Source: Rhizobium sp. PP-CC-3A-592
GTDB taxonomy: Bacteria > Pseudomonadota > Alphaproteobacteria > Rhizobiales > Rhizobiaceae
Assembly (NCBI RefSeq): GCF_003217095.1
Contig: NZ_QJSR01000004.1
Location: 248,001-312,000, forward strand
Reading direction: 5' to 3'
Length of the DNA: 64,000 nucleotides
In this document: positions 55,446 through 64,000 of the stretch, piece by piece
Numbering within the stretch: the first letter of the stretch is position 1
Layout: each line of letters starts with the position of its first letter
Notes under the pieces: model-generated
What the model was told of the DNA's origin: nothing
Databases searched by the model: none
What the model saw: the letters and a program-made list of their open reading frames with translations, nothing else
Position numbers and translations under genes: made by a program

Positions 55446-56851
55446 TCGGCCGCCTCGGCACGCGATGTCGCCTGTCCCGACGTGCCGGACATGCAGGCCA
55501 CGATCGAGTCCGCTTCGATCGCGGCATAGTGGTCGAATTCGTTCAGCACGGCCTGTCCGAGATCGGACTCGAACTGCTGCTGGCTGGGGCTCGCGGAGAA
55601 ATCCTGCGCGGCAGCATCGCCCAGGTTCGACTGGAAGATGCCGGCAGCACTGACGGGAAGGAAATCCTCATAGACGATCGGGTCGAACCGCACGAGCCCG
55701 TCGCGCAGCAGCGTCTCGAGGTCGCCCGGGATCTCGGCACCCCGGCCCTTGTCCGTCAGGCTGTAGGTGAAATATCCAAGCCCCTCAGCGCGGATACCGT
55801 CCCAGCTGTCCGGAAAGTCCGTGAAGGCATCCGCCAGCGCCTGCTCGTAGGCTGCGGCATTGGAGCCATCAGCGGCCGGGCGGACATGTTTGCGCGACTG
55901 ATCGAGCAACGCATCGTAAAGCGCCCGCCCCTTCGGGGTCAGGGCAATGCCGCGCTGCTCGATCTCGCCGAAGCGGGCCGTGTGCGAACCGGCAACCCAG
56001 TCGCCGTTCTCGTCCTGGAAGGAAACCGGCTCGTCCAGCGCCTTGAACGAAGTCTGGCGCAGGAGGATCGGGCAGGCCCGCGTCGGCGGACCTTCGATGA
56101 CGGCTTTGGGTGCAATGCCTTTTTCCGGCATGCGCGCCTGCACCGCGTCGATGTCGAGCGTGCGCGGCGTCAGGTGGTTGATGTGCGGTCCCTTGAAGGA
56201 GACGACGTCGGCCATCAGGCGATGCGCATCGTGCAGCCGCTTGTAGAGGCCCGCATCCACGATGGCCTTGTCGTGCCAGCGGAACGTCTCCAAGACCGCC
56301 TCTACGAAGGCAGCTGCGTCCTCGGCGTTCAGTCCACCCTCGGCCTCCGCCTTCTCGGTGAGCGCGACGGCACCCGGCGTGAAGATCGCACGCGTCGCCA
56401 GCACGCGCTCGGCCTCCGCCCGCAGGTCCGCATCGTCGATCAAGTCGAGACGCAGCAGCGAGGTGAAGACGCGGAAGGGGTTGCGGCTGAGCGCTTTCGC
56501 ACCGACCGGACGAAACGCCGTGGAATGGACGGGAACGCCCGCCGTGCTGAGGTCGTAATAGCCGACCGGAAACATGCCCATGACCGCGAAGACGCGGCGC
56601 ATCATCGACAATTCCGCAGGCGTGCCGAGCCGGATGGCACCGTGCCGCTCCTGCGAAATCCGCTCCAGCGCATCGGTCTCCGTCAACCGCTCGGCGAGGG
56701 CGGGCTCCGAGGCGAGCACATGCGCATTCACCTCCGAAACGAGATCCATCAGCGTGCCATAGGCCGGCACTTCCGCCCGGTACATGGCCGACATGGCGGC
56801 GGAAAAGGCGGAACGGATATCGTCGTTCTGAACGAAGGTCTTCTCGGTCAT
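55442..56851 (-). CDS. hglS: 2-oxoadipate dioxygenase/decarboxylase (DUF1338, HglS)
   Basis: HglS (YdcJ/DUF1338) turns 2-oxoadipate into D-2-hydroxyglutarate with oxygen and Fe(II), the missing step of the D-lysine/2-aminoadipate route described in Pseudomonas putida. The 469-residue protein keeps the iron and substrate residues: H70 and R74 in QERHGAIRLG, H223/H226 in GPHINHLTPRTLDID, and a glutamate at 296 or 298 in ARFGEIEQRG. It is first in the operon, divergent from a LysR regulator. Confidence 0.92.
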   Translation of the reverse strand: MTEKTFVQNDDIRSAFSAAMSAMYRAEVPAYGTLMDLVSEVNAHVLASEPALAERLTETDALERISQERHGAIRLGTPAELSMMRRVFAVMGMFPVGYYDLSTAGVPVHSTAFRPVGAKALSRNPFRVFTSLLRLDLIDDADLRAEAERVLATRAIFTPGAVALTEKAEAEGGLNAEDAAAFVEAVLETFRWHDKAIVDAGLYKRLHDAHRLMADVVSFKGPHINHLTPRTLDIDAVQARMPEKGIAPKAVIEGPPTRACPILLRQTSFKALDEPVSFQDENGDWVAGSHTARFGEIEQRGIALTPKGRALYDALLDQSRKHVRPAADGSNAAAYEQALADAFTDFPDSWDGIRAEGLGYFTYSLTDKGRGAEIPGDLETLLRDGLVRFDPIVYEDFLPVSAAGIFQSNLGDAAAQDFSASPSQQQFESDLGQAVLNEFDHYAAIEADSIVACMSGTSGQATSRAEAAE

Positions 56852-56977
56852 GGCGGCTTGCCTCGCGATATGGCGTCACGATAGGATGTGTCGCGCTGAT
56901 CATTCTGGTTTCGTATGATACTACCCCGAAATGCGCTTTGATTGCGACGGTTTTGACTATGATCATGCGGGGGCGGA

Positions 56978-57871
56978 ATGAAGTTGAGCCGAAGACTGGT
57001 GCCCGACATCGCCACGCTGCAGGCGTTCGAATGCGCCGCGCGCCATGGCAGCTTCACGCAGGCCGCAGCGGAATTAAGCCTCACCCAGAGCGCCGTCAGC
57101 CGCCAGATCAAGGACCTTGAAGGCCAGCTCGGCGTGCTCCTCTTCGAACGCATCCGCCAGCGCGTCATCCTGTCGGATGCGGGCCAAAAGTTCCTGCCCG
57201 AAGTGCGCCGCCTGCTCCGCCAGTCGGAGGAGCTGATGGTGCGGGCCATGGGGGCGGCCCGCTCCGACAATGCCCTGTCGATCGCGACGCTGCCGACCTT
57301 CGGCAGCCGGTGGCTGACGCCGCGCCTGTCCGATTTTCTCCGCCTTCACCCCGACACCATCCTCAACATCGCCGCCCGGTCGCAGCCGTTCGATTTCGGC
57401 GAGGAGAATTTCGACGTGGCGATCCACTACGGCCAGCCGGTCTGGGCGCATGCGATCTGCGACTATCTCTGCAGCGAGGTCATCGTGCCCGTGGCCAGTG
57501 CAGCTCTTCTGGCGCGCCACCCTGCCCCCGAACCGGCCGACCTCGACGGCGCGCCGCTGCTGCACCTCGCAACCCGGCCGAAAATGTGGGCGGAATGGTT
57601 CGAGGCGAACGGCACGACGGCCGGCAGCGCCTATCGCGGCAGCCGCTTCGACCAATTCGCCATGGTGATCGAGGCGGCGATTGCCGGCCTCGGCTTTGCG
57701 CTCCTGCCGCGCTATCTCATCGAGCACGAGCTTGAAACCGGCCGCTTGGTCGTGGTGTTCGACCGGCCGATGAAGACCGAGAACAGCTATTACCTCGTCG
57801 TGCCCGAGGGCAAGATGGAGAACCGGGCAGGCCTTGCCTTCCGGGACTGGATCATGGGGCAGGTGACGTGA
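56978..57871 (+). CDS. LysR family regulator, GcvA-like
   Basis: A 297-residue LysR regulator with the winged helix at about 5-65 (FECAARHGSFTQAAAELSLTQSAVSRQIKDLE, quoted in part) and a periplasmic-binding-like effector domain (SIATLPTFGSRWLTPRLSDFLRLHP; FDVAIHYGQPVWAHAICDYL). It is divergent from hglS across 126 bases, the classic LysR arrangement, so it most likely controls the lysine operon with a pathway intermediate as effector. The family subtype is that of GcvA-like regulators. Confidence 0.9.
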   Translation: MKLSRRLVPDIATLQAFECAARHGSFTQAAAELSLTQSAVSRQIKDLEGQLGVLLFERIRQRVILSDAGQKFLPEVRRLLRQSEELMVRAMGAARSDNALSIATLPTFGSRWLTPRLSDFLRLHPDTILNIAARSQPFDFGEENFDVAIHYGQPVWAHAICDYLCSEVIVPVASAALLARHPAPEPADLDGAPLLHLATRPKMWAEWFEANGTTAGSAYRGSRFDQFAMVIEAAIAGLGFALLPRYLIEHELETGRLVVVFDRPMKTENSYYLVVPEGKMENRAGLAFRDWIMGQVT

Positions 57872-58373
57872 CGACAGAGCTTGAGGCCTTCACGTTCAAG
57901 ACACGGCTTACGGAACAAAAGGCTGCAAGCCGCGTTTCCGTGGGGAAAGAAATGCCATGCTTTCGCTTTAAGCCCGGGAGGTGGCGGCCATCAAATGTCA
58001 TCCGAAAAAACCTGTAACGACGCTCTGCCTTCCTGCGCTTCACACCCTGCGTCCGACCGCGCCGAAGCTGCGCTTTGCCTTGCAAGCGCACCGGCATCCC
58101 GCTAGAAAACAAAGCCTTTATTTTAGATGCCTCACATCCGATCGGCAATCGCGCTTGTCGGCCACCGGGATGGTGCTTTCCCGCACCCTCTCACGGATCG
58201 GCTGCCGCGATGCCGACGGGGTCCCGAGGCCGGGTTTTCCCGGTAGCGGTCCACTGCAAACGATGCCGGCGCCGTGAAAGCGCCCGATTGAGAGGCCACG
58301 CCTCACGCCGACCGACTGCGCCCCGTGCAGTCGCCTCACTCTTAACTCAACGGTTGGATCCAGAACCCGCTCC
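57872..58373. other. LysR to ndvB intergenic region
   Basis: About 500 bases with no supported gene; short frames here lack start signals and family resemblance. A promoter-like pair, TTGCAA at 58080-58085 and TAGAAA at 58103-58108 with a 17-base spacer, would give ndvB a leader of about 260 bases. ndvB has only a weak ribosome binding site. Confidence 0.4.
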
Positions 58374-61300
58374 ATGGCCCTGCAAGAAACACACACGACC
58401 TCGCCGCGCGGAGCCCAGCCCGCCCTCCTCGACACCAACGACTCGATCCGTTCGACCTATTTCACGAACGAGGAACTTCGGGCCGCAGGTGCCGCACTGG
58501 CACGAGACGGCGCGACGACCCTGCCGAGCTTCTTCCCGTTCGAGTTCCAGCAGCGTCACCGCGAGAACGAAGGCGAGATCTTCCGGGTCTACAAGATCAC
58601 GGCCGCCGATGTGGAAGCCGGCGCCACCATCACGCCGGCGGCGGAATGGCTACTCGACAATCACTATGTCGTGGAAGAAGCAATCCAGGAGGTCCGGCGC
58701 GACTTTCCCCGCAAGTTCTACCGACAGCTGCCCACGATCCCGGTCGCCGGCACGTCCATTCCGCGCACCATGGCGCTGGCCTGGCTCTACACGGCCCACA
58801 CACACTCCACCGTATCGCGCGAAAGCCTGACCGCTATGGTCGAGGGCTTCCACGAGCATGCCACCTTTAAGATCGGCGAGCTCTGGGCGCTTCCCTCCAT
58901 CCTGCGCTTCATCCTCATCGAAAACCTGCGCCGCATCGCCATCCGCGTCGAGCGCTCGCGCGCCATGCGCCACAAGGCCAACGACGTGGCCGACCAGATC
59001 GTCCGCCTGAGCGATCCGGAAAAGGCGTCGACGCTCCTGAAGGATTACGAAGGCCTGACGGCCGACAATTCCTTTGTCGCCCAGCTTCTCTACCGCCTGC
59101 GCGACGGCTCCCAGAGCGGTCGCGTCGTCATCGGCTGGCTTGAGGAGCAGCTGGAGAAGCGCGGCAGCGATGTCGAGGAGGCCCTGGTCGCCGAGCAGAA
59201 CCGCCTCTCGTCCGGCAATGCGACGATGAGCAACATCATCCGCTCGCTGCGCGAAATCGACGACAACGACTGGGCCGTCTGGTTCGAGAGCGTTAGCAAG
59301 CTCGACGCCGAACTGCGCGAGCACTCCGATTACATGGCGCTCGATTTCGGCTCCCGCAACAAGTACCGCACGACGATCGAACGCCTGGCCAAGCGCTCGG
59401 GCCTGACCGAGCTGGAGGTCACCCAGCGCGCCATCGCCATGGCCGCCGAAGGGCAGAATATCGTGCCGATCCGGCCGACAGCCGACGAGACGTCGGTAGA
59501 GGCCGGCACCGAGCCTGTGATCGAAGACGATATCCAGGTCCATGCAACAAATGTCGGCGATTTCCTGGTCGGAAACCAGACCGACGCTTTCGAGGAGGCG
59601 ATCGGCTACCGCCCGACACCCGTTCAGTCGGTGGTGCGCACAGCGCGCCGCATGGGCTGGCTCGCCATCGCTCTGCCCAACCTCATCCTCACGATCCTCG
59701 CCATCGTGCTCGTCTATGATTTCATCAGCCCCATGGACATGCCGACGGGCGCCAAGCTGATCATACTGCTTCTCTTCGCTTTGCCCGCCTCCGAGGGTGC
59801 CGCCGGCCTCTTCAACACGGTCGTGACCTTCTTCCTCACCCCGTCGCGGCTCGTCGGATACGAGTTCCTTTCCGGCGTTCCCGAAGATGCCCGCACGCTG
59901 GTCGTCGTTCCCTGCCTGATCTCCAAGCGTGATCACGTGGACGAACTCGTCCGCAATATCGAGGTCCACTACCTCGCAAACCCGAAGGGCGAGATCTACT
60001 TCGCGCTGGTTAGCGACTGGGCCGACAGCCAGACAGAGGAAACGGCCGCCGACCTCGACGTCCTGGAATATGCCAAGGGCGAGATCGCGACCCTTTCCAA
60101 GCGCTACGCCCATGATGGCCGCACCCGCTTCTACCTCCTGCACCGCCGCCGCCTCTACAACGAGGGTGAAGGCGCGTGGATGGGCTGGGAGCGCAAGCGC
60201 GGCAAGCTGCACGAGCTGAATCTGCTCCTGCGCGGCGACCGCGACACGACCTTCATATCAGGCGCCGACAAGGTACCCGAGAACGTCCAGTACGTCATGA
60301 CGCTCGACAGCGACACGCGTCTGATGCGCGATGCCGTCACCAAGCTCGTCGGCAAGATGTACCACCCCATCAACCGCCCCGTCATCGACGCCAAGAACCA
60401 GAAGATCCTGTCAGGCTATTCGATCCTGCAGCCGCGCGTGACCCCGTCGCTGACGACCGGCAGCGAAGCCTCGTCTTTCCAGCGTATCTTCTCGGCCAAT
60501 CGCGGTATCGATCCCTATGTCTTCACCGTCTCCGACGTCTATCAGGACATCGTTTCGGAAGGCACCTTCACCGGCAAAGGCCTCTACCACGTTGATGCCT
60601 TCGAAGCGGCGATCAAGGGCCGCATCGACGAGAACGCGGTTCTCAGCCACGACCTTCTCGAAGGATCGTTCGCGCGCTGCGCGCTGGTGACCGACGTCGA
60701 ACTCGTTGAGGATTTCCCGATCCGTTACGAAGTCGAGACCTCGCGCCAGCATCGCTGGGCGCGTGGCGACTGGCAGCTCCTCCCCTACATCTTCAGCCCG
60801 TCCAACGGCCTTTCCATGCTCGGCCGCTGGAAGATGTACGACAATCTGCGCCGCTCGCTCATCCCTGTCGCGTGGCTGATCGCCTCCGTGCTCGGCTGGT
60901 ACTACATGGAGCCGACGCAGGCGCTGATCTGGCAGGTCGTGCTGATCTTCTCCCTCTTCGTCGCCCCCACCCTCTCGCTCATTTCCGGCCTGATGCCGCG
61001 CCGCAACGACATCGTCGCCCGCGCGCATTTCCACGCCGTCCTTTCCGAGATCAGCGCCGCCAATGCGCAGGTCGCACTCCGCATCGTCTTCATCGCCCAT
61101 TCCGCCGGCATGATGGTGGATGCGATCGTGCGGGCCGTCTACCGTACCTTCGTCAGCGGCAAGCTGATGCTGGAATGGCGTACGGCAGCACAAGTGCAGA
61201 GCAGCGCCACCGGCACCGTGCTCGACTACTACCGCACCATGTGGATCGCCCCGGTGATCGCCGTGGTGTCACTTGGCCTGGCCGCCGTCTCGGCCACCGG

Positions 61301-64000
61301 CCTGCCCTTCATCGGCATTCCCTTCGCCGTTCTCTGGGCGCTTTCCCCGGCCATTGCCTGGCTCGTCAGCCAGTCGGCCGAAACCGAAGACCAGCTCGAC
61401 GTCTCCGATGAAGTGAAGGCCGAGTTCCGCAAGATCGCGCGCCGCACCTGGCGGTTCTACGAGGATTTCGTCACCGCCGAGCAGCACTTCCTGCCGCCGG
61501 ACAATTTTCAGGAAATCCCGCATCCGATCCTCGCGGAACGGACGTCGCCGACCAATATCGGCGTTTACCTGCTCTCGGTCATGTCGGCCCGCGACTTCGG
61601 CTGGATCGGTTTCGAAGAAACCATCCGCCGTCTCGAGGAAACCGTCGCGACCGTGGATGCCATGCCGAAATATCGCGGCCACCTGTTCAACTGGTACACG
61701 ACCAACCGCCTGGAAACGATGGAGCCGAAATACATCTCGGCCGTCGACAGCGGTAACCTCGCCGGTCACCTCATCGCCGTCTCCTCCATGTGTCGCGAAT
61801 GGGCGGAAGCGCCCTCGGCGCATGTGCAGGGCAGCCTCGACGGCATCGGCGACGTGGTGTCGATCCTTGCCGAAATGCTGGCCGCCCTGCCCGACGACCG
61901 CAAGACGGTCCGCCCATTGCGCCGCCGCATCGAGGAACGCCTGATCGGCTTCCAGAGCGCGCTGCAGGCGGTCAAACGCGAGCATGAATTCGCCTCGATC
62001 CGCGTCATCAACCTCTCGGTCCTCGCCCGCGACATCCAGAAGCTGTCGCTCAACCTCGACCACGAGGTGAAAAGCGGCGCCAGCGGCGAAGTCGTCAAGT
62101 GGTCGGGCCTGCTCGTCCAGACCTGCGAAGCGCACATCGCCGACAGCGTCTTCGACCTCGGCGCCATCGACGCGCTGCGCCAGCGCCTCATCGTGCTGCG
62201 CGACCGCAGCCGCGACATCGCCTTCTCGATGGACTTCACGTTCCTTTTCCGCAAAGAACGTCGCCTGCTCTCGATCGGCTACCGCGTCAACAGTGGTGAG
62301 CTCGACGAAGCCTGCTACGACCTTCTCGCCTCGGAATGCCGCCTGACCAGCCTGTTTGCCATCGCCAAGGGCGACCTGCCGACGGAGCACTGGTACAAGC
62401 TCGGCCGTCCGGTCGTGCCGATCGGCGCGCGCGGTGCGCTGGTCTCCTGGTCCGGCTCGATGTTCGAATATCTGATGCCCCCGCTCGTCATGCAGGAGCG
62501 CCAGGGCGGCATTCTCAACCAGACGAACAATCTGATCGTGCGCGAGCAGATGAACCATGGCCGTCGTCTCGGAACCCCGTGGGGTATCTCCGAAGCCGCC
62601 TTCAACGCGCGCGACCATGAGCTGACCTACCAGTACACCAACTTCGGCGTGCCATCGCTCGGCCTGAAGCGCGGTCTTGGCCAGAACGCCGTCATCGCGC
62701 CCTACGCCTCGATCCTCGCCAGCATGTACGATCCGAAAGCCGCGCTTGCCAACCTCGATCGTCTGCGTGGCTTCGGAGCGCTGGGCGTGTACGGCTTCTA
62801 CGACTCGGTCGACTTCACGCCGACCCGCGTTCCCGAAGGCAAGACCTGCGCGGTCGTGCGCAACTACTATGCGCACCACCATGGCATGTCGATCGCCGCG
62901 GTCGCCAACGTGGTCTTCAATGGCCGCCTGCGCGAGTGGTTCCACGCCGATCCGGTCATCGAGGCCGCCGAACTCCTGCTGCAGGAAAAGGCGCCGCGCG
63001 ATATCCCGATCATAAACGCCAAGCGGGAGCCGGAAGCTCTCGGCAAGGGCCAGGAAGACTTGCTCCGCCCCGAAGTCCGCGTCGTCAAGAACCCGCTCGC
63101 CAAGGACCGCGAGACCGTGTTCCTGTCGAACGGCCATTATGCAATCATGCTGACCGCCGTCGGCTCCGGTTACTCGCGCTGGAACGGCCAGACCGTCGTA
63201 CGCTGGAAGCCGGATCCGGTTGAGGATCGCACCGGCACCTTCATCTTCCTGCGTGACACCGCAACCGGTGACTGGTGGTCCGCCACCGCCGAGCCGCGCC
63301 GTGCGGAAGGCGAGAAGGCAACGACCCGCTTCGGTGACGACAAGGCCGAGTTCATCAAGATCGTCGGCGACCTCACCAGCGAGGTCGAGGTCATCGTCGC
63401 GACGGAGCACGACGCCGAAGGCCGCCGCGTGACGCTCGTCAACACCGGCTCGGAGGACCGCTTCATCGAAGTGACTTCCTATGCCGAACCGGTGCTGACA
63501 ACGGACGACACGGATAACGCGCATCCGCTCTTTGCCAAGATGTTCCTGAAGACGGAAATCGACGCCAAGGGCGACCTTATTCGCGTGATGCGCAACAAAC
63601 GCACGCCAAGCGAGCCCGACATGCAGGTCGCGCACCTGATCGTCGACAATGCCGGCACCGACCGTCCGACGGAGGTCGAGACCGATCGCCGCCGCTTTAT
63701 CGGCGAAGGCCGCACGCTGGCGGAGGCCCGCGCCTTCGACGGCGATGTCAGCCTCTCCGGCACATCGGGCTTCACGCTCGATCCGGTCATGGCGCTGCGC
63801 CGCACCGTACGCGTGCCCGCCGGCAAGAAGGTGAGCGTCATCTTCTGGACGATCGCTGCACCCAACCGCGCAGACATCGATCGCGCCGTCGAGCGCTACC
63901 GCCACCCGGACAGCTTTAGCCATGAGATGATCCATGCGTGGACGCGCAGCCAGGTGCAGATGCGCCATGTCGGCGTGACCTCGCAGGAAGCCGCCAGCTT
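58374..64000 (+). CDS. ndvB: NdvB/ChvB cyclic beta-1,2-glucan synthase, N-terminal two thirds
   Basis: NdvB is a very large inner-membrane enzyme (about 2,830 residues) that starts, lengthens, trims and closes cyclic beta-1,2-glucans needed for osmoadaptation and plant or host interaction. The window holds about 1,875 codons, still open at the edge. An N-terminal initiator-like region is followed by membrane segments near 430-480, the glycosyltransferase core with MTLDSDTRLM near 641-650 (DxD) and RQHRWARGDW near 792 (QxxRW), more membrane segments near 820-980, and the start of the C-terminal phosphorylase-like part (GVYGFYDSVDFTP; YYAHHHGMSIAA). The ATG at 58374 begins MALQETHTTSPRG. Confidence 0.96.
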   Translation, partial: MALQETHTTSPRGAQPALLDTNDSIRSTYFTNEELRAAGAALARDGATTLPSFFPFEFQQRHRENEGEIFRVYKITAADVEAGATITPAAEWLLDNHYVVEEAIQEVRRDFPRKFYRQLPTIPVAGTSIPRTMALAWLYTAHTHSTVSRESLTAMVEGFHEHATFKIGELWALPSILRFILIENLRRIAIRVERSRAMRHKANDVADQIVRLSDPEKASTLLKDYEGLTADNSFVAQLLYRLRDGSQSGRVVIGWLEEQLEKRGSDVEEALVAEQNRLSSGNATMSNIIRSLREIDDNDWAVWFESVSKLDAELREHSDYMALDFGSRNKYRTTIERLAKRSGLTELEVTQRAIAMAAEGQNIVPIRPTADETSVEAGTEPVIEDDIQVHATNVGDFLVGNQTDAFEEAIGYRPTPVQSVVRTARRMGWLAIALPNLILTILAIVLVYDFISPMDMPTGAKLIILLLFALPASEGAAGLFNTVVTFFLTPSRLVGYEFLSGVPEDARTLVVVPCLISKRDHVDELVRNIEVHYLANPKGEIYFALVSDWADSQTEETAADLDVLEYAKGEIATLSKRYAHDGRTRFYLLHRRRLYNEGEGAWMGWERKRGKLHELNLLLRGDRDTTFISGADKVPENVQYVMTLDSDTRLMRDAVTKLVGKMYHPINRPVIDAKNQKILSGYSILQPRVTPSLTTGSEASSFQRIFSANRGIDPYVFTVSDVYQDIVSEGTFTGKGLYHVDAFEAAIKGRIDENAVLSHDLLEGSFARCALVTDVELVEDFPIRYEVETSRQHRWARGDWQLLPYIFSPSNGLSMLGRWKMYDNLRRSLIPVAWLIASVLGWYYMEPTQALIWQVVLIFSLFVAPTLSLISGLMPRRNDIVARAHFHAVLSEISAANAQVALRIVFIAHSAGMMVDAIVRAVYRTFVSGKLMLEWRTAAQVQSSATGTVLDYYRTMWIAPVIAVVSLGLAAVSATGLPFIGIPFAVLWALSPAIAWLVSQSAETEDQLDVSDEVKAEFRKIARRTWRFYEDFVTAEQHFLPPDNFQEIPHPILAERTSPTNIGVYLLSVMSARDFGWIGFEETIRRLEETVATVDAMPKYRGHLFNWYTTNRLETMEPKYISAVDSGNLAGHLIAVSSMCREWAEAPSAHVQGSLDGIGDVVSILAEMLAALPDDRKTVRPLRRRIEERLIGFQSALQAVKREHEFASIRVINLSVLARDIQKLSLNLDHEVKSGASGEVVKWSGLLVQTCEAHIADSVFDLGAIDALRQRLIVLRDRSRDIAFSMDFTFLFRKERRLLSIGYRVNSGELDEACYDLLASECRLTSLFAIAKGDLPTEHWYKLGRPVVPIGARGALVSWSGSMFEYLMPPLVMQERQGGILNQTNNLIVREQMNHGRRLGTPWGISEAAFNARDHELTYQYTNFGVPSLGLKRGLGQNAVIAPYASILASMYDPKAALANLDRLRGFGALGVYGFYDSVDFTPTRVPEGKTCAVVRNYYAHHHGMSIAAVANVVFNGRLREWFHADPVIEAAELLLQEKAPRDIPIINAKREPEALGKGQEDLLRPEVRVVKNPLAKDRETVFLSNGHYAIMLTAVGSGYSRWNGQTVVRWKPDPVEDRTGTFIFLRDTATGDWWSATAEPRRAEGEKATTRFGDDKAEFIKIVGDLTSEVEVIVATEHDAEGRRVTLVNTGSEDRFIEVTSYAEPVLTTDDTDNAHPLFAKMFLKTEIDAKGDLIRVMRNKRTPSEPDMQVAHLIVDNAGTDRPTEVETDRRRFIGEGRTLAEARAFDGDVSLSGTSGFTLDPVMALRRTVRVPAGKKVSVIFWTIAAPNRADIDRAVERYRHPDSFSHEMIHAWTRSQVQMRHVGVTSQEAAS

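Noticed and set aside
61269-63968. 899-codon open frame on the minus strand
   Set aside because: Antisense shadow of ndvB, whose glycosyltransferase motifs and rhizobial match are clear.

Overview
The window is a compact, high-GC piece of chromosome from an alphaproteobacterium of the family Rhizobiaceae (Rhizobium/Agrobacterium/Sinorhizobium/Shinella-like). The evidence is the two cyclic beta-1,2-glucan genes (ndvA cut off at the left edge, ndvB cut off at the right edge), the order rplU-rpmA-GNAT-GNAT-obgE-proB-proA-nadD-rsfS-rlmH-envC-ctpA-deacetylase-rppH, alphaproteobacterial SOS boxes (GTTC-N7-GTTC), an Irr-type iron box, and intergenic palindromic repeats of the kind scattered through rhizobial genomes. 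No phage, insertion sequence, CRISPR array or rRNA gene was seen. Genes are dense, often overlap by ATGA or GTGA, and several start with TTG or GTG behind a good Shine-Dalgarno.

Layout. 1-600: 5' end of ndvA (minus) and the ndvA/pyc intergenic region with a perfect 14-bp inverted repeat. 600-7516: pyruvate carboxylase, a convergent lrgA-lrgB pair (a family now linked to pyruvate transport), and a divergent DeoR regulator with an MFS transporter. 7695-9265: ispG (isoprenoid precursor synthesis) and tRNA-Ser(CGA). 9583-22030: a core block for ribosomal proteins L21 and L27, two RimJ/RimL-type acetyltransferases, the Obg GTPase, proline synthesis (proB, proA), NAD synthesis (nadD), ribosome factors (rsfS, rlmH), envelope hydrolases (EnvC-like M23 protein, CtpA, divergent polysaccharide deacetylase) and RNA pyrophosphohydrolase. 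22235-23128: bacterioferritin and its ferredoxin with an upstream Irr-like box. 23456-29524: the imuA-imuB-dnaE2 translesion mutagenesis operon with a perfect SOS box. 29663-31985: a metallopeptidase, DUF1737, a CitE-like lyase and a PfpI/DJ-1 protein. 32216-35028: a second perfect SOS box directly in front of a radical-SAM gene and a DUF4130-UdgX fusion gene. 35052-37810: M24 peptidase and succinate-semialdehyde-type dehydrogenase. 37942-44513: a tricarboxylate transport locus (TctE-like kinase, TctD-like regulator, a divergent periplasmic binding protein, and tctC-tctB-tctA). 44788-46414: a 53-aa protein and a DUF475/TerC-like membrane protein preceded by a coupled 39-codon frame. 46827-52405: EamA transporter, class II fructose-bisphosphate aldolase, gluconokinase, and the DUF1045-phnM-phnN end of phosphonate (C-P lyase) metabolism. 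52451-57871: a lysine catabolism operon (hglS, D-2-hydroxyglutarate dehydrogenase, amaB) with a divergent LysR regulator. 58374-64000: ndvB, incomplete.

How the genes work together. Two damage-response operons, imuA-imuB-dnaE2 and radical SAM-UdgX, lie within 3 kb of each other (32216 versus 29524), point in opposite directions, and both carry perfect LexA boxes, which suggests one LexA-controlled region for lesion bypass and uracil/base-lesion handling. HglS, the hydroxyglutarate dehydrogenase and AmaB cover three steps from piperideine-6-carboxylate/2-oxoadipate to 2-oxoglutarate. PhnM and PhnN are the last dedicated steps of the ribose-phosphonate route; the core C-P lyase genes are not in the window. 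NdvB makes, and NdvA exports, the periplasmic cyclic glucans.
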